Made by a program: the position numbers and the translations under genes
The notes under the pieces: generated by a model
What the model saw: the letters and a program-made list of their open reading frames with translations, nothing else
Databases searched by the model: none
Told to the model about the DNA's origin: nothing
From: Pantoea rwandensis
Lineage (GTDB): Bacteria > Pseudomonadota > Gammaproteobacteria > Enterobacterales > Enterobacteriaceae
NCBI RefSeq assembly: GCF_002095475.1
Contig: NZ_MLFR01000013.1
Location: 79,846 to 143,845 of the forward strand
Direction: 5' to 3'
DNA: 64,000 nt
Part shown: positions 52,419-61,949 of the stretch, piece by piece
How the letters are laid out: each line of letters opens with the position of its first letter
Position numbering within the stretch: position 1 is the first letter of the stretch

Positions 52419-54079
52419 ACGTGACACCACATACTGCGATGCCAGTGATTTCGGTAGAAAACCTGCGCGTTACGGCGCAGACCGATAAAGGTGAAGAGAT
52501 CGATCTGGTTTCTGACATCCGTTTTACGGTGCAAAAAGGGGAAGTGCTGGCACTAATTGGTGAATCGGGCTCCGGTAAAACCACCATCGCCATGGCGCTG
52601 ATGGGGTATGCCCGTCACGGCTGTCGCATCGCGGACGGCAACATCCACCTGGCCGGTACCGACGTGCGCAGCTTGTCACCGGGACAACTACGTGAGTTTC
52701 GCGGCAACAAGGTGGCCTACATTGCACAGAGTGCTGCTGCCTCCTTTAACCCCGGCATGCGTATTCTCGATCAGGTCATTGAGCCCGTGGTCATCCACGG
52801 CACCATGAAACGTAAAGCGGCGAAAGAGAAGGCAATAGCCCTGTTTCGCGAGCTGGCGTTACCGAACCCTGACACCATTGGCGACCGTTTTCCCCATCAG
52901 GTTTCTGGTGGTCAGCTCCAGCGTTTGATGACGGCGATGGCGTTGATTGGCGACCCTGATGTCGTGATCCTTGACGAGCCGACGACCGCACTGGATGTCA
53001 CCACCCAGGTTGAGGTGCTGAAAGCCTTTCGTCGCGTGGTGGCGCAACGTGGCGTAACCGCAGTGTATGTCAGCCACGATCTGGCGGTGGTGGCGCAGTT
53101 GGCAGATCGTATTCTGGTGCTCCTGCGTGGAAAGATGGCGGAGTACGGAACCACCGAACGTTTGATTGGCGCACCGCAGGCTGAATATACCCAGCTGTTG
53201 ATGGATGCCGCACGTCAGAAAGAGCGCGAGAGTCATTGGACCTGCGCAGAAGCAGATGCAGCGCCGCTGATGGAAGTGCGCGATCTCAGTGCCGGATATG
53301 GCCCGCGTGATAGTGAGGGAAAACCGAAAACGCTGATTCTGGAAGATATCAATCTGAAGCTATGGAAAGGGCAGGCGATTGGCATTATCGGCGAGTCGGG
53401 TTCGGGTAAAACCACGTTGGCACATGCGATTGCGGGCCTAAATGCCCCGAGCCACGGTCATATTCTGTTTAATGGTCACTACATCAATGGCGACATGCAT
53501 AAACGCCCGGATAACGAACTGCGACGTATCCAGTATGTGTTCCAGATGGCGGATACCGCGCTGAACCCGGCACACAGCGTTGAACGTATTCTGACACGCC
53601 CGTTGGTACTGTTTCATGGGCTGAAAGGGGCCGAACTTCAGCGCCGTCTGCACCTGCTGTTGGATCTGGTCAAACTACCGCGCTCGGTGTTGTGGCGTCG
53701 CCCATGGGCGCTCTCCGGTGGGCAGAAGCAGCGTGTTAATCTGGCGCGCGCATTGGCGGCCGAGCCGGATCTGATTCTGTGCGATGAAGTCACATCGGCA
53801 TTAGATACGGTGGTGGCCGCCGCCGTGCTGGATTTGATCAGCGAACTGCGTCGTGAATTGGGCTTGTCGGTGCTGTTTATCAGCCATGATATGCACGCGG
53901 TGCGTGCAGTTTGCGACGATATCGTGGTGATGAAATCGGGCCGTATTGTCACGCAAATTTCTCGTGCTGATTACGATAAGCCGACCAGCGAGCTGTATTT
54001 CGAACGTCTTAAACGGGCTGTGCCAGAGCTGCGTCAAGGCTGGTTGGATGAGCACGAAGAAGTGCTTAAGGCAGAATAA
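52415..54079 (+). CDS. Fused dipeptide-type ABC transporter ATPase
   Basis: This 554-residue ATPase has two cassettes. Cassette one: Walker A GESGSGKTTIAMALMG, signature VSGGQLQRLMTAMAL, Walker B VVILDEPTTALD. Cassette two: Walker A GESGSGKTTLAHAIAG, signature LSGGQKQRVNLARAL, Walker B LILCDEVTSALD. It is similar in layout to the ATPase at 18411 but clearly a separate branch. It powers the importer encoded by the three genes before it. Confidence 0.92.
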   Translation: MNVTPHTAMPVISVENLRVTAQTDKGEEIDLVSDIRFTVQKGEVLALIGESGSGKTTIAMALMGYARHGCRIADGNIHLAGTDVRSLSPGQLREFRGNKVAYIAQSAAASFNPGMRILDQVIEPVVIHGTMKRKAAKEKAIALFRELALPNPDTIGDRFPHQVSGGQLQRLMTAMALIGDPDVVILDEPTTALDVTTQVEVLKAFRRVVAQRGVTAVYVSHDLAVVAQLADRILVLLRGKMAEYGTTERLIGAPQAEYTQLLMDAARQKERESHWTCAEADAAPLMEVRDLSAGYGPRDSEGKPKTLILEDINLKLWKGQAIGIIGESGSGKTTLAHAIAGLNAPSHGHILFNGHYINGDMHKRPDNELRRIQYVFQMADTALNPAHSVERILTRPLVLFHGLKGAELQRRLHLLLDLVKLPRSVLWRRPWALSGGQKQRVNLARALAAEPDLILCDEVTSALDTVVAAAVLDLISELRRELGLSVLFISHDMHAVRAVCDDIVVMKSGRIVTQISRADYDKPTSELYFERLKRAVPELRQGWLDEHEEVLKAE

Positions 54080-54095
54080 AAAAATCACGGCATTC

Positions 54096-54160
54096 GTAGC
54101 GGCGCGATTCATTGCGCATATCAATGGCGAAACCGCCCACGCAATAAATTGCGCTGCTAC
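54096..54160. repeat. GTAG palindromic repeat pair (family A)
   Basis: The plus-oriented copy is 54096-54117 (GTAGCGGCGCGATTC...) and the minus-oriented copy is 54139-54160 (...ATTGCGCTGCTAC). The pair fills the gap between the ATPase stop and the GNAT gene. Confidence 0.8.
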
Positions 54161-54194
54161 GTCGCTGGTGCGTTTTACATGAAAGGAGCAGCAG

Positions 54195-55040
54195 ATGATC
54201 ACATTACGCGCCATGACGCAGGACGATATTGAACACGGCTATGCCATCACCCAACAGCTTAAGTGGCCGCATCGTCGTGAAGACTGGCAGCAGGCGTTGG
54301 CGTTGGGTGAAGGCGTGGTCGCTGAGGAGCAGGGCAAATTTGTCGGCAGCGCCTTTGGCTGGCGCTGGGGTGATCACGCAGCGACCATTGGCTTGGTGGT
54401 GGTGAATCCTGCCTGCCAGGGGCGCGGCATTGGCAAGCAGCTGATGCTGGCGGTGATGGAAAAATTCCCAGACTACGTGATTCGTCTGCACGCTACTGAA
54501 ATGGGCCAGGGGCTGTATGAGAAGCTCGGCTTCAAGGTTACGGGCACCCTTCAGCAGCACCAGACGCGTGAGCTGGCGGCGGTGCCTGCGGTGAGCATCC
54601 CCACTGGTTTGACGTTGCGTAATGTCGATGCGGATGAAGCCGATTTACTCACCGAATTAGACCATCAGGCTCACGGTATGTGGCGTCCCCAGTTGATGCA
54701 AACGCTGATCGCTGACCATCAAACCGTATTACTGCAAGACGCCCAACAGCGGGTGCAAGGTTTTGCCAGCCTGCGCCGCTTTGGTCACGGCTGGGCGATT
54801 GGCCCAGTGATTGCGCGTAATATCGAAGTGGCACAGGCGCTGGTTGCCGCGCTGATGCAGGGTTTGCGCGGCGAGTTCGTGCGCATCGACACCGATGCGG
54901 CTCTACCGCTGGCGAGCTGGCTGGAAAACCTGGGGTTGGTCAAAGTCGACGCGCCCACCACCATGTACCGGGGAACGCCATGGTCACCGCAAGCCGGTGA
55001 GATGCAGGCGTTTGGGTTGATGACCCAGGCGATGGCCTGA
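54195..55040 (+). CDS. GNAT acetyltransferase with two GNAT-like domains
   Basis: This 281-residue protein has an N-terminal GNAT domain (residues 1-130) with LVVVNPACQGRGIGKQLMLAVME as the acetyl-CoA motif. A C-terminal domain from about residue 145 (LRNVDADEADLLTELDHQ ... GFASLRRFGHGWAIGPVIA) belongs to the Acetyltransf_18 type often found fused behind a GNAT domain. Its stop overlaps the ATG of the hydroxyacid dehydrogenase (TGATG), and the M20 gene follows, so the three are one operon. Acetylation of an amine with later M20 deacylation is a possible scheme. Confidence 0.88.
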   Translation: MITLRAMTQDDIEHGYAITQQLKWPHRREDWQQALALGEGVVAEEQGKFVGSAFGWRWGDHAATIGLVVVNPACQGRGIGKQLMLAVMEKFPDYVIRLHATEMGQGLYEKLGFKVTGTLQQHQTRELAAVPAVSIPTGLTLRNVDADEADLLTELDHQAHGMWRPQLMQTLIADHQTVLLQDAQQRVQGFASLRRFGHGWAIGPVIARNIEVAQALVAALMQGLRGEFVRIDTDAALPLASWLENLGLVKVDAPTTMYRGTPWSPQAGEMQAFGLMTQAMA

Positions 55041-55966
55041 TGCATATCGTTTACAAATCAGAAGCGACGCGCGGAGCACACTGGCAGCGCTGGCTGGCAC
55101 AACATGCACCGGACGTGCAGATGCATATCTGGCCAGATGTCGGTGACGCAGAACAGGTTGAACTGCTGGTGGCCTGGCAACCGCCGGAAGATGTCATGGC
55201 GACGTTTCCCAATCTCAAAGCGCTGCTGTCGGTGGGTGCGGGAGCCGATCAGTTCGATCTCAGCCAACTGCCACCCAATTTGCCGGTGGTACGGATGATC
55301 GAACCCGGCCTGACCCAGGGCATGGTCGAGTACGTCACCTTTGCCGTGCTGGGTTTGCATCGCGATATGCCGCGCTATTTCCAGCAGCAGCGCGCGGCAA
55401 AGTGGCAAACGCACCCCATTCGTACCGCCAGTCAGCGGCGGGTGGGGGTCATGGGCTTAGGGGAACTCGGCCAGGCATCTTTGCAGCAGTTGGTGTCATT
55501 AGGGTTTGACTGTGCTGGCTGGAGCCGGACACCGCGTGAACTCGAGGGGGTTCGCTGCTGGTATGGCGCTGAGCAACTGGCTGAGTTTCTGGCACACAGC
55601 GATATTCTGGTGTGCCTGTTACCGCTGACTGACAGCACGCGCGGTTTGCTCAACGCGGAACTGTTTGCGCAGTTACCTGCCGGTGCTGCATTGGTCCAGG
55701 TGGGGCGTGGCCCGCAATTAAATCATGACGATCTGCTGACGGCGTTGGACTGCGGGCAACTGAGTGCCGCAGTAATCGATGTCACCGAACCGGAACCGTT
55801 ACCGCAGGAACACCCCTTCTGGCAGCACCCTGCCATCTGGCTCACGCCGCATATCGCCAGCCAGACGCAAACCGACAGCGCAGTGGCGGCGCTGCTGGAC
55901 AATCTGCGCCGCTATCAACGCGGTGAACCGATGGTCGGCCTTATCGATCGCAACCGGGGATATTGA
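55040..55966 (+). CDS. D-2-hydroxyacid dehydrogenase, GhrA-like
   Basis: This 308-residue NAD(P)H-dependent enzyme is close to glyoxylate/hydroxypyruvate reductase A. The substrate loop is SVGAGADQFDLSQLP, the nucleotide-binding motif GVMGLGELGQASLQQL, and the catalytic set is Arg in VQVGRGPQLNHDDLL, Glu in DVTEPEPLPQEHPFW and His in WLTPHIASQTQ. It is coupled to the GNAT gene before it and the M20 gene after it (1-base gap). It may reduce a 2-oxo acid formed in the pathway. Confidence 0.9.
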   Translation: MHIVYKSEATRGAHWQRWLAQHAPDVQMHIWPDVGDAEQVELLVAWQPPEDVMATFPNLKALLSVGAGADQFDLSQLPPNLPVVRMIEPGLTQGMVEYVTFAVLGLHRDMPRYFQQQRAAKWQTHPIRTASQRRVGVMGLGELGQASLQQLVSLGFDCAGWSRTPRELEGVRCWYGAEQLAEFLAHSDILVCLLPLTDSTRGLLNAELFAQLPAGAALVQVGRGPQLNHDDLLTALDCGQLSAAVIDVTEPEPLPQEHPFWQHPAIWLTPHIASQTQTDSAVAALLDNLRRYQRGEPMVGLIDRNRGY

Positions 55967-55967
55967 G

Positions 55968-57107
55968 ATGCAACTGGAACAATTAGTCGCACTGCGGCGG
56001 GATCTGCACGCCCATCCCGAACTGGGATATCAGGAAACACGTACCAGCGACATCGTGGCACAGGTGTTGCAGGACCATGGCATTGCAGTCCATCGCGGCT
56101 TGGGTAAAACCGGCGTCATCGGCGTCCTCAAGTGTGGAACGGGTTCACGCATGATTGGCTTACGCGCGGATATGGATGCACTGCCGATGCAGGATAACGG
56201 CAGCCAGCCGTGGAAAAGTGTGCACGCCAATATCTGCCATGCCTGCGGTCATGATGGCCATACGGTGATGCTGCTGGGTGCGGCGATCCAGTTAGCGCAG
56301 CAGGGTGGCTTTGACGGCACGTTGGTGTTTATCTTCCAGCCAGCCGAAGAGGGCTTGGCCGGTGCAAAAGCAATGATTGATGACGGTCTGTTCCAGCAAT
56401 TTCCCTGTGATGCGGTGTTTGCCTTGCATAACTGGCCGGAACTGCCGTTTGGTGAAGCACAAACGCGTGCGGGCGCCATCATGGCCGCGGCCGATCGTTT
56501 CGATATCACAGTAAAAGGCGGCGGTGGTCATGCTGCGCAACCGCATCTGACGCGGGACACGTTGCTGGCCACCAGCGAGTTGGTGGTGCAACTCAATACG
56601 CTGGTGGCGCGAGCGCTGGATCCCTGCGAACCCGGTTTGTTAACCGTCACGCGCATGCAGGGCGGCTTCTCGCACAATATGATCCCCGCGGAAGCCTCTA
56701 TTACTGGCACGGTGCGTACCTTCAGTCCTGCAGCGCAAGACATCATTGAACATCGCCTGCGGGAGATGGCGCAGCATGTCACAGCGGCACACGGCTTAAA
56801 GGCCGAAGTGAGCTATCTGCGTTATTACCCGGCTACGGTGAACCATGCTGCCGCCGCACAGGTCGCGCTTGATGCGCTGCTTGCGGCGGGCATGACGGCG
56901 CAGCCGGCTAAACAACCGGCGCTGACATCGGAAGATTTCGCCTTTATGTTACAAGCGAAACCGGGGGCGTATTTATGGCTGGGATCCGCGCCAAGTCAGC
57001 CCTTGCACCATTCCGCTTACGATTTTAACGACGCACTGATCCCGCACGGTATTCAGGCACTGACGGCCATTGCCCGCCACGCACTGCGTGCAGAATTTCC
57101 CTGCTGA
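55968..57107 (+). CDS. M20D amidohydrolase (hippurate/N-acyl-amino-acid hydrolase type)
   Basis: This 379-residue zinc-type amidohydrolase has RRDLHAHPELGYQE, GLRADMDALPMQ, HACGHDGHTVMLLGAA (metal-binding Cys/His) and QPAEEGLAGAKAMIDDG with the catalytic Glu pair. GGGGHAAQPHLTRD starts the lid domain and GPTSEDF-like LTSEDFAFMLQAKPGAYLWLG is at the C-terminus. It is of the typical length for M20D. ATG 55968 follows the dehydrogenase stop with a one-base gap. It probably frees an amino acid from an N-acyl derivative. Confidence 0.9.
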   Translation: MQLEQLVALRRDLHAHPELGYQETRTSDIVAQVLQDHGIAVHRGLGKTGVIGVLKCGTGSRMIGLRADMDALPMQDNGSQPWKSVHANICHACGHDGHTVMLLGAAIQLAQQGGFDGTLVFIFQPAEEGLAGAKAMIDDGLFQQFPCDAVFALHNWPELPFGEAQTRAGAIMAAADRFDITVKGGGGHAAQPHLTRDTLLATSELVVQLNTLVARALDPCEPGLLTVTRMQGGFSHNMIPAEASITGTVRTFSPAAQDIIEHRLREMAQHVTAAHGLKAEVSYLRYYPATVNHAAAAQVALDALLAAGMTAQPAKQPALTSEDFAFMLQAKPGAYLWLGSAPSQPLHHSAYDFNDALIPHGIQALTAIARHALRAEFPC

Positions 57108-57222
57108 TTGGCAGAAGATTTTGACAGGAAATGCCGCTGCTTTGCTGATTACGGCAGCGTGAGAAACCAACGGGTTGCGATACTTGAGCCAACCGAACGT
57201 TACGTGGATGAGGGTTTTTAAA

Positions 57223-58539
57223 ATGCAGAATGTCATGGCGGAGCAGCAAACGTATACCGATAACGGCCTGTTACTGGATGCACGTGAGCAGAACGTGCCA
57301 CGTGGTGTGGTCACCGCGCATCCGTTGGTGATTGAACGGGCTAAAGGCAGCGAAGTGTGGGATGTCGAGGGCAATCGTTATCTCGATTTTGTCGGCGGCA
57401 TCGGTGTCCTTAACGTAGGGCATAACCATCCGGCGGTGGTTAATGCGGTCACTAAGCAACTCGGCTTAGTGTCTCACGCCTGCTTCCAGGTGGTGGCCTA
57501 TCCAGGTTACATCGAGTTAGCTCAGCGCCTGAATGCGTTAGTGGGCAACGGCGAGGCTTACAAAAGCGTGTTCTTTACCAGCGGCGCGGAAGCAGTAGAA
57601 AATGCGGTGAAGATTGCGCGTGCGCATACCAATCGCAGCGGCATTATTGCCTTTGATGGCGCGTTTCATGGCCGTACGCTGCTGGGTTGCACCTTGACCG
57701 GCATGAGCCAGCCCTACAAACAGAACTTTGGACCCTTTGCGTCTGAGGTTTACCGACTGCCGTATCCGAATGCGTATCACGGCGTCAGCGACGACGACTG
57801 CCTGCAAGCACTGGAGCAACTGTTTGCCGTGCAGATCCTGCCCGAGCGTGTGGCCGCGATCATCATCGAGCCGGTTCAGGGTGATGGTGGCTTCCTGCCT
57901 GCTGGGGCTAACTTTATGCAGGCGCTGCGTCGCATTACGGAAAAACACGGCATTGTCCTGATTCTGGACGAAGTGCAAACCGGCTTCGGCCGTACCGGCA
58001 CCATGTTTGCCTTCCAGCAACTGGGTATCACTCCGGATCTGGTGACGGTGGCGAAAAGCCTGGGTGGCGGTTTGCCTATTTCAGGTGTGGTCGGTAAAGC
58101 CGCGATCATGGATGCGCCGATGCCGGGCGGGCTCGGCGGGACTTACGGTGGGAACGCTCTTGGCTGTGCTGCAGCACTTGCGGTGTTGGATTTGCTTGAG
58201 CATGACAACCTGCTAGCGCGCAGTAATCAACTGGGTGAACAACTCAATGCGCGTCTGCAACAGCTGGCTGAAAAATATGCCTGCATTGGCGAAGTGCGCG
58301 GTGTCGGCTTTATGCAGGCGGTGGAGATCATCGACTTTGAAACCAAACGTCCTGACGCGGCGATGACGCAGAAAATTCTCGACTGCGCCTGCCAGGAAGG
58401 TCTGTTACTGATTAAGTGCGGGCTGCACCGCAATGTGGTGCGCTTCCTCGCGCCACTGGTAACGACAGATTCACAGCTGGAAGAAGCGTTGCATATCTTT
58501 GATATTGCGCTGGCACGCGCCAGCGGTCGTTTAGGATAA
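57223..58539 (+). CDS. Class III PLP aminotransferase, GabT-like
   Basis: This 438-residue enzyme matches 4-aminobutyrate aminotransferase types. VTAHPLVIERAKGSEVWDVE starts the fold, TSGAEAVENAVKIARAHT and AFHGRTLLGCTLTGM are cofactor contacts, DEVQTGFGRTG contains the cofactor Asp and VTVAKSLGGGLPISG the PLP lysine. GabT-type enzymes turn GABA and other omega-amino acids into semialdehydes. ATG 57223 has GAGGG 8 bases upstream. It is followed by a hairpin and an Lrp-type regulator. Together with the GabD-type gene at 43327 it could funnel omega-amino acids to succinate. Confidence 0.92.
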   Translation: MQNVMAEQQTYTDNGLLLDAREQNVPRGVVTAHPLVIERAKGSEVWDVEGNRYLDFVGGIGVLNVGHNHPAVVNAVTKQLGLVSHACFQVVAYPGYIELAQRLNALVGNGEAYKSVFFTSGAEAVENAVKIARAHTNRSGIIAFDGAFHGRTLLGCTLTGMSQPYKQNFGPFASEVYRLPYPNAYHGVSDDDCLQALEQLFAVQILPERVAAIIIEPVQGDGGFLPAGANFMQALRRITEKHGIVLILDEVQTGFGRTGTMFAFQQLGITPDLVTVAKSLGGGLPISGVVGKAAIMDAPMPGGLGGTYGGNALGCAAALAVLDLLEHDNLLARSNQLGEQLNARLQQLAEKYACIGEVRGVGFMQAVEIIDFETKRPDAAMTQKILDCACQEGLLLIKCGLHRNVVRFLAPLVTTDSQLEEALHIFDIALARASGRLG

Positions 58540-58589
58540 ATCCCGCTTCCTCATTGATATTTCTGGAATTATTCACTAGACCATAACAA

Positions 58590-58624
58590 GACGTGGTGCG
58601 CGCTCACGCTAGCGCCGCCACGTC
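58590..58624. terminator. Hairpin after the aminotransferase gene
   Basis: GACGTGG and CCACGTC pair at the base, with an inner GCGC-rich stem. It sits between the aminotransferase stop and the Lrp-type gene; no long T-run follows. Confidence 0.5.
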
Positions 58625-58680
58625 AAAGCGTGCTATACCATCGTAACAACCTGCGCAATTGGTCAACAATGAGGGGTGCT

Positions 58681-59193
58681 ATGAACGGCTTAATGAAACT
58701 CGACCGCATCGATATTAATATTTTGGTGCAATTACAAAAAGATGGCCGTATCAGCAACGTTAATCTCGCCGACGCCGTAGGACTTTCGCCGAGTCCCTGC
58801 TTGCAAAGGGTGAAACGTCTTGAACAGGCCGGTTTTATCACCGGGTATGAAGCCCACATCAATCTGACCAAAATCACCGACTCTGTGACGGTATTCACCG
58901 AAGTCACACTCTCGGGGCATCGCCGTGAAGATTTTATGAAATTCGAAAATGCGGTGCGCGAAGTGGATGAGTTAATGGAGTGCCATTTGATTACCGGTGG
59001 CTATGATTATTTGCTGCGTTTTCTTACCCGCAGCATTGAGCATTACCAGGAAGTCATTGAGAAGATGCTCGACGCGCAAATCGGCATCGATAAGTACTTC
59101 AGCTATATCGTGATTAAGTCACCGATTATGAAAAGCAGCGTGCCGTTACGATCGCTGATTGCCAAGCATAACCCCGTGGATTTTGGTGTGTGA
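58681..59193 (+). CDS. Lrp/AsnC-family transcriptional regulator
   Basis: This 170-residue regulator has an N-terminal helix-turn-helix (LDRIDINILVQLQKDGRISN followed by VNLADAVGLSPSPCLQRVKRLEQAGFITGYEA) and a C-terminal ligand-binding ASNC domain (EVDELMECHLITGGYDYLLRFLT). It is of the Lrp branch, so an amino acid effector is likely. ATG 58681 follows GAGGGG. Its position between the aminotransferase and the GNAT/hydantoinase genes suggests local control of this amino-acid breakdown region. Confidence 0.92.
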   Translation: MNGLMKLDRIDINILVQLQKDGRISNVNLADAVGLSPSPCLQRVKRLEQAGFITGYEAHINLTKITDSVTVFTEVTLSGHRREDFMKFENAVREVDELMECHLITGGYDYLLRFLTRSIEHYQEVIEKMLDAQIGIDKYFSYIVIKSPIMKSSVPLRSLIAKHNPVDFGV

Positions 59194-59213
59194 TTTGTCC
59201 CGCACACTAAGCT

Positions 59214-59290
59214 GTAGCGGCGCGATGTATCGCGCGGGTTTCATTCAGTAACCCTGGCGCTGGAAAGCACCGAGCAAATTGCGCCGCTAC
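59214..59290. repeat. GTAG palindromic repeat pair (family A)
   Basis: The plus-oriented copy is 59214-59235 (GTAGCGGCGCGATGTATC...) and the minus-oriented partner is 59272-59290 (...AATTGCGCCGCTAC). It fills most of the gap after the Lrp-type gene. Confidence 0.78.
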
Positions 59291-59434
59291 CCAATATTGT
59301 CTTCAAACCCTCACAGCATAAAATTTTTTACCCAACCAAAATTCCCTTTATCTTTACTGTTCAGGCCATGGCTTCACGCGCGCCGTGTGCCTGCTCATCC
59401 GTACACTTAATTTATCCCTTTACAAGGAGTTGCC

Positions 59435-59881
59435 ATGACCGTCTTAACCATTGCCGATCAACTGTGGCAGCGCGACGACTTCACTATCTCCACCGAACGT
59501 CAGCGCCTCGATATGGACTGGATCCACCAACAGCTGGTGGATAAATCGTATTGGGCCAAGGACCAGCCACGCGCCAAAACCGAACGCGCTTTTGCCGGTT
59601 CACTGCCGTTTGGCGTGTATCACCAACAGCAGCAAATTGGTTTTGCACGGCTGGTGACGGACTACACCCGTTTCGGCTGGCTATGTGATGTGATGATCGA
59701 CGAGAACTGGCGCGGTCACGGGCTGGGAAGCTGGCTGGCAACCTGCGTGCGTGCGCACCCGGAACTTGCCACCGTGCACCGCTGGATGCTGTCCACCAAT
59801 GATGCCCATCAGCTGTATCAACGCCTTGGCTGGCGTGTGGTGCAGGATCCACAAAAACTGATGGAATTTCCTCTCTCCTGA
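59435..59881 (+). CDS. GNAT family N-acetyltransferase
   Basis: This 148-residue GNAT protein shows the acetyl-CoA motif MIDENWRGHGLGSWLATCV and LSTNDAHQLYQRLGWRVVQDP, the usual C-terminal strand with its aromatic residue. ACAAGGAG precedes the ATG at 59435. It is 18 bases upstream of the hydantoinase A gene and probably forms an operon with it and hydantoinase B. The acceptor is unknown. Confidence 0.88.
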   Translation: MTVLTIADQLWQRDDFTISTERQRLDMDWIHQQLVDKSYWAKDQPRAKTERAFAGSLPFGVYHQQQQIGFARLVTDYTRFGWLCDVMIDENWRGHGLGSWLATCVRAHPELATVHRWMLSTNDAHQLYQRLGWRVVQDPQKLMEFPLS

Positions 59882-59899
59882 TAACGGAGTTTTCTCACC

Positions 59900-61948
59900 A
59901 TGGGTTACCGCGTTGGCGTTGATATTGGCGGATCGTTTACGGATTTCGCCGTGCTGGATGAACAAACCAATCAGATTCACACCCTAAAAGTGCTGTCACG
60001 GCCAGACCAACCAGGAAGTGAAATTCTTACCGGACTGGCGCAGTTGCAGCAGCGCGATGGTATTGAACCACAGCATATTGACTACTTTACCCACGGCACC
60101 ACCGTGGGCATCAACGCGGTGATCCAGCGTCGCGGGGTGCGGCTGGCCCTGTTTGCCACCGACGGCTTTTGTGATGTACTTGAGCTGGCTCGCCTCAAGA
60201 TCCCGCATATCCATGATTTGTTCTCACGCCGTCCCGCCCCTCTCATTTCACGCGACCGGGTATTTGCCATCAAAGAGCGCACTGACCGCCATGGCAACGT
60301 GTTGCAGCAGGTGGATCGTCAGAGCGTGCTGGAAGCGATTGATCAAGCGCGGGCAGCGGGTTGCAAGGGGATTGTGGTATCGCTGCTGCACAGCTATCGC
60401 AATCGCCACAATGAAGCTGCGGTGAAAGCCATCATTGAAGAGGTGGCACCTGAACTTCTCACTTCCTGTTCGGCAGATATCTGGCCGATCATCCGCGAAT
60501 ATGAACGCACCATTACCGCCACCATTAATGCCTATGTGCAGCCGATGGTGATTCACTACCTTGAATCCTTTGAACGCGCCTTGCAAACCATGGGCGTGCA
60601 GCCGCCACCGCGTATTACTAAATCCAACGGCGGTGTGATGGGCGTTGAACAGGCGAAAAGCGAATGCGTGCAGATGGTGTTGTCGGGGACCGCATCGGGT
60701 GTGATTGGTGCCAGCTTCCTCGCCAGCGCCTGCGGCTTTGACAAAATCCTCAGTCTGGATATTGGCGGCACCAGCGCGGATGTGGCGGTGATCGTCGATG
60801 GGCAAGTGGCGCAGGGCAACGGTGAAATCATCGGTGATTTCCCGATTTATATTCCGTCAGTGGCCGTCACCTCGGTAGGCCAAGGCGGCGGATCGCTGGC
60901 GTGGATCGACAATCAAGGCGTGCTGCAAATGGGGCCAGATAGCGCCGGCTCCTTGCCCGGTCCGGTGTGCTTCCAGCGTGGCGGCACGCAACCCACTGCC
61001 ACCGATGCCTTTGCTGCCTGTGGCATGATCGGCCATGGCGATCTCGGCTACAACGCTGTGAAAGTGGATGTTGCCGCAGCGCGTGCCGCCTGGCAGCCGC
61101 TGGCAGATCAGTTAGGTATCACAGTGGAAGAGACCGCGGAAACCGCCATTGAGCTGGCGATTTCCAGCATGTACGGTGACACCAGTGGATTGCTGTCGCG
61201 CTTTGGGCTGGACCCGCGTGAGTTCTGGTTCCTGGCCTTTGGCGGTGCCGGTCCGATGATGGGCTGCTTCCTCGCCCGTGAACTGAACATGAAAGGGGTG
61301 ATTGTGCCGCCGACACCGGGCGTGTTGTCAGCGCTGGGCGGTCTGGTGGCCGACATCCGCAATGACTTTATTCGCACGTTGTATAGCGATCTCGATGCCG
61401 TGCTGGCCGACAGTCTGGCGACTGAAGCGCAAGCCCTGAGCCAACGTGCGCGTGGCTGGTTGACTGAACAGCACGGTGCCCATATGCCGTTTACCCTTCA
61501 CTACAGCGCCGACATGCGTTATCGCGGCCAGTCGTTTGAGATCGAAGTGGCACTGGATCCCAATTGGCTGGCGCAGGCGGATGTTGCTGCACTGCATGAT
61601 GCATTCGATCGCCAGCATCAACAGCTGTTTGGCCATTTTGATGCCAGTGCACCAGTGCAAATTATCAATCTGCGGCTGGTGATTGCATCGCCTACTCCTA
61701 AACCGACACTCAATACCTTGGCCACTGCCGCTGCGCCGGTTGAAGTGGCGAAGCAGGTGAGTGCGTGGATCGATGGCGCCTCGCATCAGGTTGATGTGGT
61801 GCTCCGCGCCAGCTTGCGTGCCGGGCATCACTTACAGGGCCCAGTGATCATTGCGCAGGATGACTGCACAACGTGCGTACCGCCGGAAATGCAGGTGGAC
61901 GTAGATAACTTTGGCAATCTGCTGATCACCCCTGTGGAGGCGAACTAA
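59900..61948 (+). CDS. hyuA: Hydantoinase/oxoprolinase subunit A (HyuA)
   Basis: This 682-residue protein is the A subunit of an ATP-dependent N-methylhydantoinase / 5-oxoprolinase-type enzyme. The N-terminal actin-like ATPase domain begins RVGVDIGGSFTDFAVLDEQ, and the second phosphate-binding motif is LSLDIGGTSADVAVIVDG. GTASGVIGASFLASACG and LAFGGAGPMMGCFLARELNM follow, then the C-terminal HyuA domain. Such enzymes open cyclic amides such as hydantoins or 5-oxoproline with ATP. It overlaps nothing and is one base away from the B subunit start. The closest use would be release of an amino acid from a cyclic derivative. Confidence 0.92.
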   Translation: MGYRVGVDIGGSFTDFAVLDEQTNQIHTLKVLSRPDQPGSEILTGLAQLQQRDGIEPQHIDYFTHGTTVGINAVIQRRGVRLALFATDGFCDVLELARLKIPHIHDLFSRRPAPLISRDRVFAIKERTDRHGNVLQQVDRQSVLEAIDQARAAGCKGIVVSLLHSYRNRHNEAAVKAIIEEVAPELLTSCSADIWPIIREYERTITATINAYVQPMVIHYLESFERALQTMGVQPPPRITKSNGGVMGVEQAKSECVQMVLSGTASGVIGASFLASACGFDKILSLDIGGTSADVAVIVDGQVAQGNGEIIGDFPIYIPSVAVTSVGQGGGSLAWIDNQGVLQMGPDSAGSLPGPVCFQRGGTQPTATDAFAACGMIGHGDLGYNAVKVDVAAARAAWQPLADQLGITVEETAETAIELAISSMYGDTSGLLSRFGLDPREFWFLAFGGAGPMMGCFLARELNMKGVIVPPTPGVLSALGGLVADIRNDFIRTLYSDLDAVLADSLATEAQALSQRARGWLTEQHGAHMPFTLHYSADMRYRGQSFEIEVALDPNWLAQADVAALHDAFDRQHQQLFGHFDASAPVQIINLRLVIASPTPKPTLNTLATAAAPVEVAKQVSAWIDGASHQVDVVLRASLRAGHHLQGPVIIAQDDCTTCVPPEMQVDVDNFGNLLITPVEAN

Positions 61949-61949
61949 C

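Noticed and set aside
57108..57222. TGGCAG near 57111 as a sigma-54 element for the aminotransferase
   Set aside because: The -12 GC is missing at the required spacing.
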